A stretch of DNA of 64,000 nt from Metapseudomonas boanensis (GTDB taxonomy: Bacteria; Pseudomonadota; Gammaproteobacteria; Pseudomonadales; Pseudomonadaceae). Each line of letters opens with the position of its first letter. Position 1 is the first letter of the stretch. A program made the position numbers and the translations under genes. The notes beneath the pieces are model-generated. The model was not told the DNA's origin. It did no database searches and saw nothing but the letters and a program-made list of their open reading frames with translations. This document shows, piece by piece, positions 25,443-41,985 of the stretch. The stretch lies in the NCBI RefSeq assembly GCF_018704125.1, contig NZ_JAGTIS010000005.1, positions 124,001-188,000 on the forward strand, in the 5' to 3' direction.

Positions 25443-26885
25443 TCAGAGCAGGAATAGCGTGGCGAGGCCGAGGAAGATAAAGAATCCACCACTGTCGGTC
25501 ATGGCCGTGATCATCACGCTGGAGCCCATGGCTGGATCTCGCCCCATGCGCACCAGCGTCATCGGAATCAGCACACCCATCAACGCGGCCAGAAGCAGGT
25601 TCAAGGTCATGGCACCGGTCATCACTACCCCCAGCGACCAACTGCCATAAAGGTAGTAGGCCACCAGGCCAATCACCCCACCCCAGAGGAGGCCGTTGAT
25701 CAAGGCGACGCCCAGTTCCTTGCGAACCAGTCGTGACGTATTGCCAGTCCCAACCTGATCCAGGGCCATCGCGCGAACGATCATGGTGATCGTCTGGTTT
25801 CCGGAGTTGCCGCCAATGCCGGCAACAATAGGCATTAGCGCCGCAAGGGCGACCAGCTTCTCGATCGACCCCTCGAACAGGCCGATCACCCGCGAGGCAA
25901 TGAAGGCCGTTACCAGGTTGACCGCCAGCCAAGCCCAGCGGTTGCCCACCGACTTCCAGACAGATGCGAAGATATCTTCCTCTTCACGCAGACCAGCCAT
26001 GTTGAGGACTTCGCTCTCGCTTTCCTCGCGGATCAGATCGACCATCTCGTCGATGGTCAGACGGCCGATCAGCTTGCCGTTCTTGTCGACCACCGGCGCC
26101 GAAATCAGATCGTAACGCTCGAACGCCTGGGCCGCATCGTAGGCATCCTCATCCGGGTGGAAACTCACCGGATCGGTCGCCATGACCTCGGCCACTTGCT
26201 TGTCTGGATCATTGACCAGCAGACGCTTGATCGGCAGCACACCTTTAAGGATGCCGTCGTAGTCGACCACGAACAGCTTGTCGGTGTGCCCCGGCAGCTC
26301 CTTGAGCCTACGCAGGTAGCGCAATACCACTTCGAGAGTCACATCATCGCGGATGGTAACCATCTCGAAGTCCATCAGAGCGCCGACCTGATCCTCTTCG
26401 TAGGACAGGACGGAACGCACGCGCTCGCGCTGCTGCGCGTCGAGCGATTCCATCAGTTCGTGGACCACATCCCGCGGCAGCTCAGGCGCCAGGTCTGCAA
26501 GTTCGTCGGCGTCCATCTCCTTGGCTGCGGCGAGCAGTTCGTGATCGTCCATGTTGGCGATCAGCGATTCACGGACGGCGTCCGAAACCTCGAGGAGGAT
26601 GTCGCCGTCACGCTCCGCCTTTACCAGCTGCCAGACCATCAGGCGGTCATCCAGCGGCAGGGCCTCAAGGATGTGGGCGATGTCGGCCGGGTGCAGCTCG
26701 TCCAGCTTGCGCTGCAGCTCGGCAAGGTTCTGCCGGTGGACGAGGTTTTCGACGAGGTCGTGGTGCTGGCCTTCCTGACGATGGGTCAGGTCTTCGACCA
26801 GCTTGTGGCGATGCAAGAGCTCGATCACCTGAGCAAGGCGATCCTGCAGGCTTTCTTGCGGCTTCTTGGCTTCTACTTCAGTCAT
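25443..26885 (-). CDS. mgtE: Magnesium transporter MgtE
   Basis: A 480-residue Mg2+ channel of the inner membrane. From the ATG at 26885 the layout is: acidic N-terminal MgtE_N superhelix (residues 60-165, HPADIAHILEALP), tandem CBS domains (about 175-300, ending VVDKNGKLIGRLTIDEMVDLI), then five transmembrane helices with the pore signature PIVAGIGGNSGNQTITM near residue 355 and the DPAMGSSVMITAMTDS segment near the C-terminus. The cytosolic domains close the pore when Mg2+ is high. A more upstream in-frame ATG (26921) would add 12 residues without family support. In Pseudomonas MgtE loss also affects virulence gene expression, but that is family knowledge only. Confidence 0.94.
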   Translation of the reverse strand: MTEVEAKKPQESLQDRLAQVIELLHRHKLVEDLTHRQEGQHHDLVENLVHRQNLAELQRKLDELHPADIAHILEALPLDDRLMVWQLVKAERDGDILLEVSDAVRESLIANMDDHELLAAAKEMDADELADLAPELPRDVVHELMESLDAQQRERVRSVLSYEEDQVGALMDFEMVTIRDDVTLEVVLRYLRRLKELPGHTDKLFVVDYDGILKGVLPIKRLLVNDPDKQVAEVMATDPVSFHPDEDAYDAAQAFERYDLISAPVVDKNGKLIGRLTIDEMVDLIREESESEVLNMAGLREEEDIFASVWKSVGNRWAWLAVNLVTAFIASRVIGLFEGSIEKLVALAALMPIVAGIGGNSGNQTITMIVRAMALDQVGTGNTSRLVRKELGVALINGLLWGGVIGLVAYYLYGSWSLGVVMTGAMTLNLLLAALMGVLIPMTLVRMGRDPAMGSSVMITAMTDSGGFFIFLGLATLFLL

Positions 26886-27200
26886 ATAGCGCGCTCCACC
26901 CCCAGTGGCAGAGCACGCCAAGAGGGGTCAAACAGTCAAAACGCGATTGTGCAATCGAGATTCTGAGTAACTACTGGGTAAGTCCATGATGGTTGTCCGA
27001 AAGCCCCGGCGGGGCTGACCGCGCAATGATAGCACCGCCGAAATGCTTTCGCGTTACAAAAACCGGACAGAACAATCGCTTGCATCGTAAAGCTGAGATT
27101 GTCATCAACACAGCTACGACGCCGAAGAGACCTTGTAGGACACCCCCGCGCAGCACTCCCGGAGCATTACCCTGATGGGCCATTGCCAAGGAGAAGGCTA
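26886..27200. other. Upstream region of mgtE and of the DUF4124 gene
   Basis: A 315-bp divergent gap with no gene. It has a short GC hairpin (AGCCCCGGCGGGGCT near 27001-27015) and AT-rich patches that could hold the two promoters. No Mg2+ riboswitch was recognised. Confidence 0.45.
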
Positions 27201-27704
27201 ATGAAGCAACGATCGCTAGCGCTGCTCTGCGCTCTGTCCCTACACCTCAGCAGCCCCGCCCAGGCGGGCCCGCTGTATCGCTGCATCGATACTGGAGGCA
27301 GAACAACGTTCACCCATCTCGGCTGCCCGGCAGATAGCGAGGCCCACGAACATCGTCTCGGCGCCTCCAACCTCATCCAAGGACACCGCGTCTCAGGAGA
27401 ACCGAGCTCAGCCCTCCTTCCGAGGGCACCGTCAGCCCCAGAGGAAATGAGCCGCGAAATCGTCGTAGTCGGCGAGCAGGATGTCGTGTGCGGGAACCTG
27501 ATAACTCCGACTGAACGTCGCCAGGCGATTATCAAACGCCAAGCGCGAGCCGGCATGACTCGCTCGGACGTCGAGAGCGCGCTGGGCAAGCCAGACAAGA
27601 TAAGCAGTCGCAATGGGCAGCTGCGCTACCACTACCAGGCACGCAAAGGCGCGAGCCACCAAGTGAGCTTCGACGAAGCGGGCTGCGTGAAAGAAGGGCG
27701 CTGA
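27201..27704 (+). CDS. Exported protein with DUF4124-like N-terminus and SmpA/OmlA-like C-terminus
   Basis: This 167-residue protein starts at ATG 27201 behind AAGGAGAAGG. Residues 1-22 are a Sec signal peptide ending near SPAQA-GP. The DUF4124 motif (LYRCIDTGGRTTFTHLGCP, one residue spacing as usual) follows directly. The C-terminal part has ARAGMTRSDVESALGKPDKI, the small repeat seen in BamE/SmpA-like proteins, where it forms a two-helix two-strand fold. Its location is probably periplasmic and its function unknown. It is followed by a strong terminator, so it is a single-gene unit next to the tRNA cluster. Confidence 0.8.
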   Translation: MKQRSLALLCALSLHLSSPAQAGPLYRCIDTGGRTTFTHLGCPADSEAHEHRLGASNLIQGHRVSGEPSSALLPRAPSAPEEMSREIVVVGEQDVVCGNLITPTERRQAIIKRQARAGMTRSDVESALGKPDKISSRNGQLRYHYQARKGASHQVSFDEAGCVKEGR

Positions 27705-27715
27705 ACAGACAAATA

Positions 27716-27744
27716 AAAAGGGCCTGCATTTCTGCAGGCCCTTT
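27716..27744 (+). terminator. Terminator after the DUF4124 gene
   Basis: AAAGGGCCTGCA-TTTC-TGCAGGCCCTTT is a 12-bp stem with adjacent A and T runs, 12 bp past the stop codon. The A-run on its left means that it could also serve minus-strand transcripts leaving the tRNA genes. Confidence 0.85.
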
Positions 27745-27749
27745 CTGTA

Positions 27750-27826
27750 TGGCGCACTCAGGAGGATTCGAACCTCCGACCGCCCGGTTCGTAGCCGGGT
27801 ACTCTATCCAGCTGAGCTATGAGTGC
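27750..27826 (-). tRNA. tRNA-Arg (ACG anticodon), copy 1
   Basis: The cloverleaf on the minus strand has acceptor GCACTCA/TGAGTGC, anticodon stem CCCGG/CCGGG with loop CTACGAA, T-arm GAGG-TTCGAAT-CCTC, and an encoded CCA. The ACG anticodon (read as ICG) decodes CGU/CGC/CGA. Confidence 0.96.
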
Positions 27827-27901
27827 GTTGTGGTGTTTTTATACCAGATCACCGCTGGTTATCTTCAGGACCACCAACCTTCGGCTGGTACATCTTGAAT
27901 A

Positions 27902-27978
27902 TGGCGCACTCAGGAGGATTCGAACCTCCGACCGCCCGGTTCGTAGCCGGGTACTCTATCCAGCTGAGCTATGAGTGC
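27902..27978 (-). tRNA. tRNA-Arg (ACG anticodon), copy 2
   Basis: Identical in sequence to the copy at 27750-27826, 75 bp away, including CCA and a few bases on each side. It probably derives from tandem duplication, and the two form one transcript with tRNA-Ser upstream. Confidence 0.96.
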
Positions 27979-28084
27979 GTTGTGGGCGCGCATTATAGGG
28001 ATATTTTTGCATCAGTCAACTACTTTATCGAGAAGTTTCAATAACTTATCGATTTGGCGCCAACCATCCCTAGAACACTAAATA

Positions 28085-28175
28085 TGGCGGAGAAGGGGGG
28101 ATTCGAACCCCCGACACCCTTTTGAGGTGTACTCCCTTAGCAGGGGAGCGCCTTCGGCCACTCGGCCACCTCTCC
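28085..28175 (-). tRNA. tRNA-Ser (GCT anticodon)
   Basis: A 91-nt type II tRNA on the minus strand: acceptor GGAGAGG with 3' CTTCTCC-G-CCA pairing, anticodon loop CTGCTAA, a long variable arm (GTACACCTCAAAAGGGTGTC) and T-arm GGGGG-TTCGAAT-CCCCC. It reads AGC/AGU. It lies 62 bp downstream of rsmA, as in P. aeruginosa. Confidence 0.96.
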
Positions 28176-28237
28176 GCAACACGGGGCGCATGATAACCAT
28201 GTTTTCCCCGTTTGCAAAGCCAAAAATTGCAGAAAAA

Positions 28238-28423
28238 TTAGTGGCTTGGTTCTTGGTCCTTTTCTTTTTGTATGCGTTGGTAGATTTCCTCACGGTGCAC
28301 GGCCACCTCCTTCGGGGCATTCACGCCAATGCGCACCTGGTTACCTTTGACACCTAGTACGGTCACAGTGACATCGTCACCCACCATCAGGGTCTCTCCG
28401 ACCCGGCGAGTCAGAATCAGCAT
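28238..28423 (-). CDS. rsmA: Translational regulator RsmA/CsrA
   Basis: A 61-residue RNA-binding protein, essentially identical to P. aeruginosa RsmA as I recall it. It starts [16 protein letters not shown], with [21 protein letters not shown] in the core and the key Arg44 in the HREEI segment. The homodimer binds GGA motifs in mRNA leaders and represses or stabilises targets; GacA-controlled small RNAs (RsmY/RsmZ) titrate it. It controls biofilm, motility, secretion and secondary metabolism. AAGGA precedes the ATG. It lies downstream of lysC and upstream of tRNA-Ser, the conserved Pseudomonas order, separated from lysC by a terminator. Confidence 0.97.
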   Translation of the reverse strand: MLILTRRVGETLMVGDDVTVTVLGVKGNQVRIGVNAPKEVAVHREEIYQRIQKEKDQEPSH

Positions 28424-28571
28424 TCCTTTCTCCTTACGGATTCAGTTCGGGACAACAGTCTGCAAAAAAGAAATGGTTGCAGCCTCAGGCAAAATCAAGT
28501 GCCAAGGCCTTCACCCAAGTATTGACCAGCCCCGGCAAAAGGAAAGCTCCACCGTAGCAGCCAAAAACGAC

Positions 28572-28598
28572 AAAGGCGCGGGGTGAGCCGCGCCTTTT
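28572..28598 (-). terminator. Terminator of lysC
   Basis: AAAGGCGCGG-GGTGAG-CCGCGCCTTT is a 10-bp GC stem followed on the minus strand by GTCGTTTTT. It starts 10 bp past the lysC stop codon and separates lysC from rsmA. Confidence 0.8.
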
Positions 28599-28608
28599 GT
28601 TGAACGCC

Positions 28609-29844
28609 TTACTCGCCCTGTCGGGCCGGAGCGTCCAACTCGAAAGCGGTGTGCAGAGCGCGTACCGCCAGCTCCAGGTATTTCTCCTCAATGACCACGG
28701 ACACTTTGATTTCCGAGGTGGAGATCATCTGGATGTTGATGCTTTCCTTGGCCAGTGCTTCGAACATGCGGCTAGCGACACCTGCGTGGGAACGCATGCC
28801 AACGCCGACGATGGAAACCTTGGCGATATTGGTGTCACCAACCACTTCGCGAGCACCGATTTCACTGGCAGTCTGCTCCAGCACGCGCAGAGCGTTCTGG
28901 TAGTCATTGCGGTGTACGGTGAAGGTAAAGTCGGTGGTGTTATCGTGCGACACGTTCTGCACGATCATGTCCACTTCGATGTTGGCGGCACTGATCGGAC
29001 CAAGGATCTTGAAAGCCACGCCGGGGGTATCCGGCACGCCACGGATGGTCAGCTTGGCTTCGTCGCGATTGAAGGCGATGCCGGAGATGATCGGCTGTTC
29101 CATGGATTCCTCTTCATCAAGGGTAATGAGGGTGCCTGGACCCTCCTGGAAGCTGTGCAGCACGCGCAGCGGAACGTTGTACTTGCCGGCGAACTCAACC
29201 GAGCGGATTTGCAGCACCTTGGAGCCGAGGCTGGCCATTTCCAGCATTTCCTCAAAGGTGATCTTGTCCAGACGCTGAGCCTGCGGCACGACGCGCGGGT
29301 CGGTGGTATAGACGCCATCTACATCGGTGTAGATCTGGCACTCGTCAGCCTTCAATGCTGCCGCCAGGGCCACGCCGGTGGTGTCGGAACCGCCACGCCC
29401 CAGGGTGGTGATGTTGCCGTGCTCGTCCACGCCCTGGAAACCCGCGACCACGACGACACGACCGGCCTTGAGGTCAGCGCGAATCTTCTGGTCATCGATC
29501 TGCAGGATGCGGGCCTTGTTGTGCGCGCTGTCGGTGAGGATGCGCACCTGGTTGCCGGTGTAGGAAACAGCCGGCACACCGCGCTTGATCAGCGCCATGG
29601 ACAACAGCGCGATGGTTACCTGCTCACCGGTGGAGACCATCACGTCCAGTTCGCGCGGAACCGGCGTGTCGCTGATCTGTTTGGCCAGATCGATCAGACG
29701 GTTGGTTTCGCCACTCATGGCAGAAACCACGACCACGATGTCATCACCGCCTTCGCGGAACTTTTTCACCTTCTCGGCCACCTGCTCGATGCGCTCGACA
29801 GTGCCGACCGAGGTCCCCCCAAACTTCTGTACGATCAAAGCCAT
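28609..29844 (-). CDS. lysC: Aspartate kinase
   Basis: This 411-residue enzyme phosphorylates aspartate, the first step toward lysine, threonine, methionine and diaminopimelate. The N-terminal kinase domain shows the signature VQKFGGTSVG at residues 4-13 and the GRGGSDTTGVALAAAL motif near 150. The C-terminal third has two ACT domains for feedback by Lys and Thr (for example ISGIAFNRDEAKLTI and VSIVGVGMRSHAGV). Class II aspartate kinases often also make the ACT part from an internal start as a beta subunit; this is not resolvable here. It lies 112 bp downstream of alaS, in the conserved alaS-lysC-rsmA order. Confidence 0.96.
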   Translation of the reverse strand: MALIVQKFGGTSVGTVERIEQVAEKVKKFREGGDDIVVVVSAMSGETNRLIDLAKQISDTPVPRELDVMVSTGEQVTIALLSMALIKRGVPAVSYTGNQVRILTDSAHNKARILQIDDQKIRADLKAGRVVVVAGFQGVDEHGNITTLGRGGSDTTGVALAAALKADECQIYTDVDGVYTTDPRVVPQAQRLDKITFEEMLEMASLGSKVLQIRSVEFAGKYNVPLRVLHSFQEGPGTLITLDEEESMEQPIISGIAFNRDEAKLTIRGVPDTPGVAFKILGPISAANIEVDMIVQNVSHDNTTDFTFTVHRNDYQNALRVLEQTASEIGAREVVGDTNIAKVSIVGVGMRSHAGVASRMFEALAKESINIQMISTSEIKVSVVIEEKYLELAVRALHTAFELDAPARQGE

Positions 29845-29956
29845 TTCAAAAGCCGCCTAATCCCGTGAAGGGCGCCCATTAAACAATCAACGCAAAGCAC
29901 TGCCAAGGCCCGCCGGGCGTGGGATGGGCCTTGACCAAGGTTCCCTGAGCGGTTGC

Positions 29957-32581
<2,625 letters not shown>

Positions 32582-32845
32582 AGGTTCTTCCACGGAAACT
32601 GCGGCCACGAAGGCGGGTGCAAATCGTTATCAGCGAAAGCGAGAACGCAGGAAGAGCACAGATGAGGTCGAGTTACCGGTGATAACCCGGAACTTCGCGC
32701 CCGTTCCCTACATTGCTCGCAAGGCTCGCAGCAGTCTTTCGACTGACGTACGAATCGCCGGCAAAGGGCCGCATTATATCGGCCCCGCGCCGTTGGGATA
32801 GTGCCTTTGTGCGATAGATTCCGCCTATTTGACCGCCCTGGCGAA
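32582..32845. other. Upstream region of alaS
   Basis: A 264-bp gap between the threonine aldolase stop codon and alaS. It presumably holds the alaS promoter; no gene or clear regulator site is seen. Confidence 0.5.
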
Positions 32846-33850
32846 TCAGGCGCGGGGGAAGGCGGCGAAAGCCTCGATTATCCGCGGGATATCGGTAGCC
32901 CCCACATCAAGGTGGGTGACTAGACGCAACCGAGGCGCAGGGCTGACGCGGATGCCATGCTCCGCCAGGACCACCGCCAGTTCCTGCACCCGATCGCCGG
33001 CCTGCACGTAAACCATGTTGGTCTGCACAGGCTCCACGACAAAGCCGATCGCCTCTAAGCCGGCGCCCAGTCGCTCGGCGTTGGCATGGTCTTCGGCCAG
33101 ACGCTCGACCTGGTGGTCCAGCGCGTAAAGCCCCGCGGCAGCAAGCACCCCGGCCTGACGCATGCCACCGCCAACCATCTTGCGCAGGCGGCGCGCCTTG
33201 GCGATCAACGCCCGGTTACCGCAGAGCACCGAACCAACTGGGGCCCCCAGACCTTTGGACAGGCACACCGAGACCGAATCGAAGTGACGCGCGATCTCGC
33301 CGGCGTCCACGCGCAGCTTCACCGCCGCGTTGTAGAGGCGGGCGCCATCCAGGTGCAGCGCCAGACCGCGGCGGTGGGTCAGTTCGCGAGCAGCAGCCAG
33401 GTAAGCCATCGGCAGCACCTTGCCCTGCATGGTGTTTTCCAGCGCCAGCAGACGGGTGCGGGCGAAGTGGAAGTCATCCTGCTTGATGGCAGCCTCCACT
33501 TTGCCCAGGTCCAGGCTGCCATCCACCTCTCCATCGATGGGTTGCGGCTGGATCGAGCCGAGCACCGCCGCGCCACCACCTTCGTATTTATAGGTGTGCG
33601 CCTGCTGGCCGACGATGTACTCGTCCCCGCGCTCACAGTGCGCCATCAAGCCCAGCAGGTTGCTCATGGTGCCGGTCGGCACGAACAAAGCGGCTTCGAA
33701 GCCTAGACGTTCGGCGAGGCTCGCCTCCAGGCGGTTGACGGTGGGGTCTTCGCCGTACACGTCGTCGCCCAGTTCGGCACGCAGCATGGCTTCACGCATG
33801 CCGGCGGAGGGTTGGGTGACGGTGTCGCTGCGCAGGTCGATCAGGCTCAT
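32846..33850 (-). CDS. ltaE: Low-specificity L-threonine aldolase
   Basis: This 334-residue PLP fold-type I enzyme cleaves L-threonine and allo-threonine to glycine and acetaldehyde. Motifs: DLRSDTVTQPSAGMREAM at residues 5-22, YGEDPTVNRLE, and the PLP lysine in SVCLSKGLGAPVGS near residue 200, followed by KMVGGGMRQAG. It is located between alaS and aruE, as in P. aeruginosa. It probably has its own transcript (87 bp to aruE). Confidence 0.93.
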   Translation of the reverse strand: MSLIDLRSDTVTQPSAGMREAMLRAELGDDVYGEDPTVNRLEASLAERLGFEAALFVPTGTMSNLLGLMAHCERGDEYIVGQQAHTYKYEGGGAAVLGSIQPQPIDGEVDGSLDLGKVEAAIKQDDFHFARTRLLALENTMQGKVLPMAYLAAARELTHRRGLALHLDGARLYNAAVKLRVDAGEIARHFDSVSVCLSKGLGAPVGSVLCGNRALIAKARRLRKMVGGGMRQAGVLAAAGLYALDHQVERLAEDHANAERLGAGLEAIGFVVEPVQTNMVYVQAGDRVQELAVVLAEHGIRVSPAPRLRLVTHLDVGATDIPRIIEAFAAFPRA

Positions 33851-33937
33851 GCCGGGCTCCTTGGATGGGCTAAGAGCCCGATCCTAAGGCCCCGGGCCCC
33901 ACGGGTACAGGTACAGATAAGAACGGGTGTGAGGGCG

Positions 33938-34936
33938 TCAGACCTCTGCGGGAACCACGAGGATGCCGGCCCTCAGGCCGTTCTTGACCTTGGGATTGGG
34001 GAAAATGATACGTGCGCCCTCCTCCTCTACTACCCAGCGGGTACCGGCGATGTCTTCGGCGAGGAGGTAGCCGACCGGCAGTTCGCTGAAGTTTTCGATA
34101 TCCGGCGCCAGATGCAGCAGGAAGGATTCGCTGTGCTTGATGATCTCGCGTGCGACCGAGAACAGCTGCAGGCCATCCAGTCGATCGCCGTCGAACTCGG
34201 GCTCACGTCCTTCGATCAAGCTGTGCAACCGCTCCTCGAGGCGATCGAGGTTGACTTCGGCATTGCTGCCGAACGGTCGCGCTTTGCCCAGCTCCAGGGT
34301 AAAGGCCTCGGCGCCAAGTTGCGCATAGGTATAGGAGCTGAAAGTGATGCCGGTCTTGTTTTGCAGCAGCACCGCGTCGATTCCGGCAGCGCGCAGTCGA
34401 GCCAGCTCCTGGCGGGAATGCTTTCGTCCTTCGACGTAGGGATAGAGCGCGAATTGTTCGATCTTCGAAGCGCGGATCGCAGTATGCAGATCGTAATGCA
34501 GGCGCGAGCGCTCGGGCTTGGTAAAGAAGGCGGCGGCGTAACGTTCCAGCTCGGCTGCACGCATGGCCTCGAAACCGCTGGACTCGCCATGGCGTCCATT
34601 GAACAGGCGATTGATGTCCTGCTCCACAAAGCGTTCGCCTCGGCGAATCGCCTCGGGATTACCGAGCAGGAAGAGAATCCGCGCGCGGGGCTTGAGATGC
34701 CCACGGGCGATGCCCTGGATCAAACGATCGAGCAACTCGATCGGCGCAGTCTCGTTACCGTGCACCCCGGCCGACAGCAGCAGGTCGAAGCCGCTGTCGT
34801 CGGCGGCGGGCGGGGTCACGTCGAGCGCGCCCTCGCCCAGCCAGTGCAGACGCACGCCCCCGGAGGTCAGCTGGATCTTCTCGGTCGGCTCACGGCCGGC
34901 CAGGGTCAATTCGAGCAATTTACCGAGGGATAGCAT
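33938..34936 (-). CDS. astE: Succinylglutamate desuccinylase
   Basis: This 332-residue zinc enzyme of the AstE/AspA (M14-like) family is the last step of the arginine succinyltransferase pathway: N2-succinylglutamate to succinate and glutamate. Zinc ligands are visible in GVHGNETAP (His and Glu, near residue 62) and [10 protein letters not shown] (His, near 155); the catalytic glutamate is expected in [11 protein letters not shown]. It is the last gene (aruE in P. aeruginosa naming) of the aru operon and is preceded by a small His/Asp-rich gene. Confidence 0.95.
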   Translation of the reverse strand: MLSLGKLLELTLAGREPTEKIQLTSGGVRLHWLGEGALDVTPPAADDSGFDLLLSAGVHGNETAPIELLDRLIQGIARGHLKPRARILFLLGNPEAIRRGERFVEQDINRLFNGRHGESSGFEAMRAAELERYAAAFFTKPERSRLHYDLHTAIRASKIEQFALYPYVEGRKHSRQELARLRAAGIDAVLLQNKTGITFSSYTYAQLGAEAFTLELGKARPFGSNAEVNLDRLEERLHSLIEGREPEFDGDRLDGLQLFSVAREIIKHSESFLLHLAPDIENFSELPVGYLLAEDIAGTRWVVEEEGARIIFPNPKVKNGLRAGILVVPAEV

Positions 34937-34945
34937 CCTGTTACC

Positions 34946-35236
34946 TCAATGATCGTGATCGCAGTCCGGACCATGGACATGGTCGTCGTCATCGTCAGCA
35001 TCGGCCGCTTCCATTTCCAGCTGCAGGCTGACCAGATTGGTGGCCAACGGGCGCAGCAACAGGTTGGCGTACTCGGTGTCGCCCTCCTCCACATCTACGC
35101 CGATCAGCAGCTGACCATTTCCGGCCTGCTGAATCCAGACCTCCCTGCCCTGCCAGACGACGGCGAACCGGGTGCAGGAGGTTTCGAGCTGGGTACCGTC
35201 GGTATCTTCGAGGATGAGTTGCAGGGCATCGGACAT
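34946..35236 (-). CDS. Small protein with His/Asp-rich tail between aruB and aruE
   Basis: A 96-residue soluble protein. I chose the ATG at 35236 (GGGGG upstream is a weak ribosome site); the in-frame start further upstream gives an unlikely extension. Residues 1-78 are an ordinary acidic alpha/beta-like sequence, and the tail DADDDDDHVHGPDCDHDH is rich in metal ligands. P. aeruginosa has a homologue in the same position of the aru operon. The tail could bind Zn2+ or Ni2+, perhaps supplying the metal of the neighbouring zinc-dependent AstE, but this is speculation. It ends 9 bp before the aruE start. Confidence 0.85.
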   Translation of the reverse strand: MSDALQLILEDTDGTQLETSCTRFAVVWQGREVWIQQAGNGQLLIGVDVEEGDTEYANLLLRPLATNLVSLQLEMEAADADDDDDHVHGPDCDHDH

Positions 35237-35302
35237 GGGGGAAAAACTCCAGGTTGTTCGCTGCAAGCGACAAGCTCGTACTCGAGGCTTGCAGCTTGCC
35301 GC

Positions 35303-39131
<3,829 letters not shown>

Positions 39132-39149
39132 AGTGCCTCCAGAAAATGC

Positions 39150-39240
39150 ATCCCCCCGCCCTCAGGGAGAGGAGCCAGGGGTGAGGGCCGAGCCCTCATC
39201 CGGCCCAGTGGGCCGCCCTCTCCCGACGGGGAGAGGGCTA
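39150..39240. repeat. CTCTCCC/GGGAGAG palindromic repeat between aruF and aruG
   Basis: Nested complementary words CCCTCAGGGAGAGG, GAGGGCCGAGCCCTC and CCCTCTCCCGACGGGGAGAGGG occur inside a 114-bp intercistronic gap. They belong to the same dispersed family as 19655-19757. It may modulate mRNA processing within the operon. Confidence 0.6.
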
Positions 39241-39245
39241 ACGAC

Positions 39246-40262
39246 TTAAAGTGCGACCAGGCGAACGCTGGCGCCTTCACCGACACCTAGTGCTTCAGCG
39301 GCTTCCTCGCCCAGCACTACCGGCTTGCCGGGGACCCAGTCGAGTTCGGCGACGATGGCGCGGAAATCCTGCAACTGGCCGTTGCACACCAGATACTGGC
39401 GACCACCTTTGCCCTGGTCGCCGAACTTGACCGGCACCATGCGGCTCTGGGCGATGGAGCGAATGCTCGACGTCCGCGCATGCAGGGTCGGACCGCCATC
39501 GAAGATGTCGATGTAGTTGTCGGTCTCGAAGCCTTCACGCATCAGGATGTCGAAGGTGATCTGCGCACGCGGGTGCACCTGGCCCATGGATTCCTGGGCG
39601 GCGTCCGGCAGCAGCGGCACGTAGATGGGGTAATGCGGCATCAGTTCGGCGAGGAAGGTACGGCTCTTCAGGCCGGAAAGGCGCTCGGCCTCGGTGTAGT
39701 TGAGGTCGAAGAAGTTACGCCCCACCGCATTCCAGAAAGGTGACTCGCCCTGGTCGTCGCTGTAGCCAACGATCTCCACCACCACGGCATCGGCGAAACG
39801 CTCCGGGTGACTGGCCATGAACAGCAGGCGGCTACGGGAGTTGAGTTCGGCAATCGGGGTGTTAACCAGATCGCGTTCGACATAGAAGCTGGTCAGCAGG
39901 CTGTTGCCCGTCAGGTCGTGGCACAGCGAAAGCACGTGGATCTTGTTGTGGATCTTCAGCTCCCGCGAGGCATGCACGAAGGTCTCGTTACGGAAGCTGT
40001 AGAACGGCTCGGAGAAACCGGCGGAGGCAACGATCGCCGAACAGCCGGCAAGGCGGCCGGTCTGGGTATCTTCAAGGACGAAGAAATAGCTCTCTTCACC
40101 GTTGTAGCTCACCTCGGCGGCGAAGGACGCCTCGGACGCGGCGATTTTCTCGCTCAGGCGTTCGGCGTCGTCCGGCAACGAAGTGACACCCACGGGGCTA
40201 TCCGCGGCCAGACGCTGGACTTCAGCTAGATCGGCCATTTGCGCGGGGCGCATCACCAGCAT
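39246..40262 (-). CDS. aruF: Arginine/ornithine N-succinyltransferase, alpha subunit
   Basis: This 338-residue protein starts at ATG 40262 (AAGGAG nearby), the length of P. aeruginosa AruF; the open frame extends upstream without support. It has the same family pattern as AruG: MRPAQMADLAEVQRLA, VGVTSLPDDAERL, FFDLNYTEAERLSG and FLAELMPHYPIYVPLL. It pairs with AruG to succinylate arginine and ornithine. It lies 147 bp downstream of aruC with a hairpin between, so relative expression may be tuned there. Confidence 0.94.
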   Translation of the reverse strand: MLVMRPAQMADLAEVQRLAADSPVGVTSLPDDAERLSEKIAASEASFAAEVSYNGEESYFFVLEDTQTGRLAGCSAIVASAGFSEPFYSFRNETFVHASRELKIHNKIHVLSLCHDLTGNSLLTSFYVERDLVNTPIAELNSRSRLLFMASHPERFADAVVVEIVGYSDDQGESPFWNAVGRNFFDLNYTEAERLSGLKSRTFLAELMPHYPIYVPLLPDAAQESMGQVHPRAQITFDILMREGFETDNYIDIFDGGPTLHARTSSIRSIAQSRMVPVKFGDQGKGGRQYLVCNGQLQDFRAIVAELDWVPGKPVVLGEEAAEALGVGEGASVRLVAL

Positions 40263-40288
40263 GGTGTCACTCCTTTTCTTGTTAAAAG

Positions 40289-40319
40289 CTCCGGGCAATT
40301 CGCGCTGAGTCGCCCGGAG
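40289..40319 (-). terminator. Intercistronic hairpin between aruC and aruF
   Basis: CTCCGGGC/GCCCGGAG is a perfect 8-bp stem with a 15-nt loop and no strong U-tract. It is probably an attenuator or RNase barrier inside the operon rather than a full terminator. Confidence 0.4.
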
Positions 40320-40409
40320 AAAGCCTGAAGCCCAATGGCCCTGGCATGCATGAATCTGGATCGTCCTTGGTTGAAGCACGGCGCATCCATGCGCCGCGTC
40401 CTGCAGCAA

Positions 40410-41681
<1,272 letters not shown>

Positions 41682-41693
41682 TCAGGGCTGGCA

Positions 41694-41760
41694 TTGCCGC
41701 CATGCGACAACTTCTTATAGCGCCACCCCGGGAAATTCCGGCGCTTATGGAAATGCGACA
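41694..41760 (-). promoter_or_regulatory. Candidate ArgR operator upstream of aruC
   Basis: The Pseudomonas ArgR half-site is recalled as TGTCGC-N8-AA. On the minus strand there are two full matches, at 41760-41745 (TGTCGC ATTTCCAT AA) and 41709-41694 (TGTCGC ATGGCGGC AA), and a weaker TGGCGC at 41725. They lie 64-130 bp before the aruC start, fitting ArgR activation of the aru operon by arginine. The spacing is not the standard tandem 21 bp, hence moderate confidence. Confidence 0.55.
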
Positions 41761-41869
41761 GAAAGCGTCGGGAAGGCGCAGTTTAAACGCTGATCGCCGC
41801 ACCCACGCACAGGGCGGCAAATTTTCTCCACGGGGTGACCGGCGGGTATTAGTGCGCTGGAAGACCGGA

Positions 41870-41905
41870 TTTCCTGTGGGGGCGAATTCATTCGCCAACC
41901 GGCCC
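41870..41905. repeat. REP-like palindrome
   Basis: TGTGGGGGCGAATTCATTCGCC has the arm GGCGAAT-TCATTCGCC and the CCTGTGGGAGCGAATTC consensus of Pseudomonas REP sequences, downstream of argR. It differs from the REP family at 62170-62243. Confidence 0.65.
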
Positions 41906-41985
41906 GTAGGGCCAGCTTGCAGGGATATGCAGATCGCCGGACGGGTCGAGCGCAGCGATTCCCATCCGACCAAAAAAGCGCGGGA

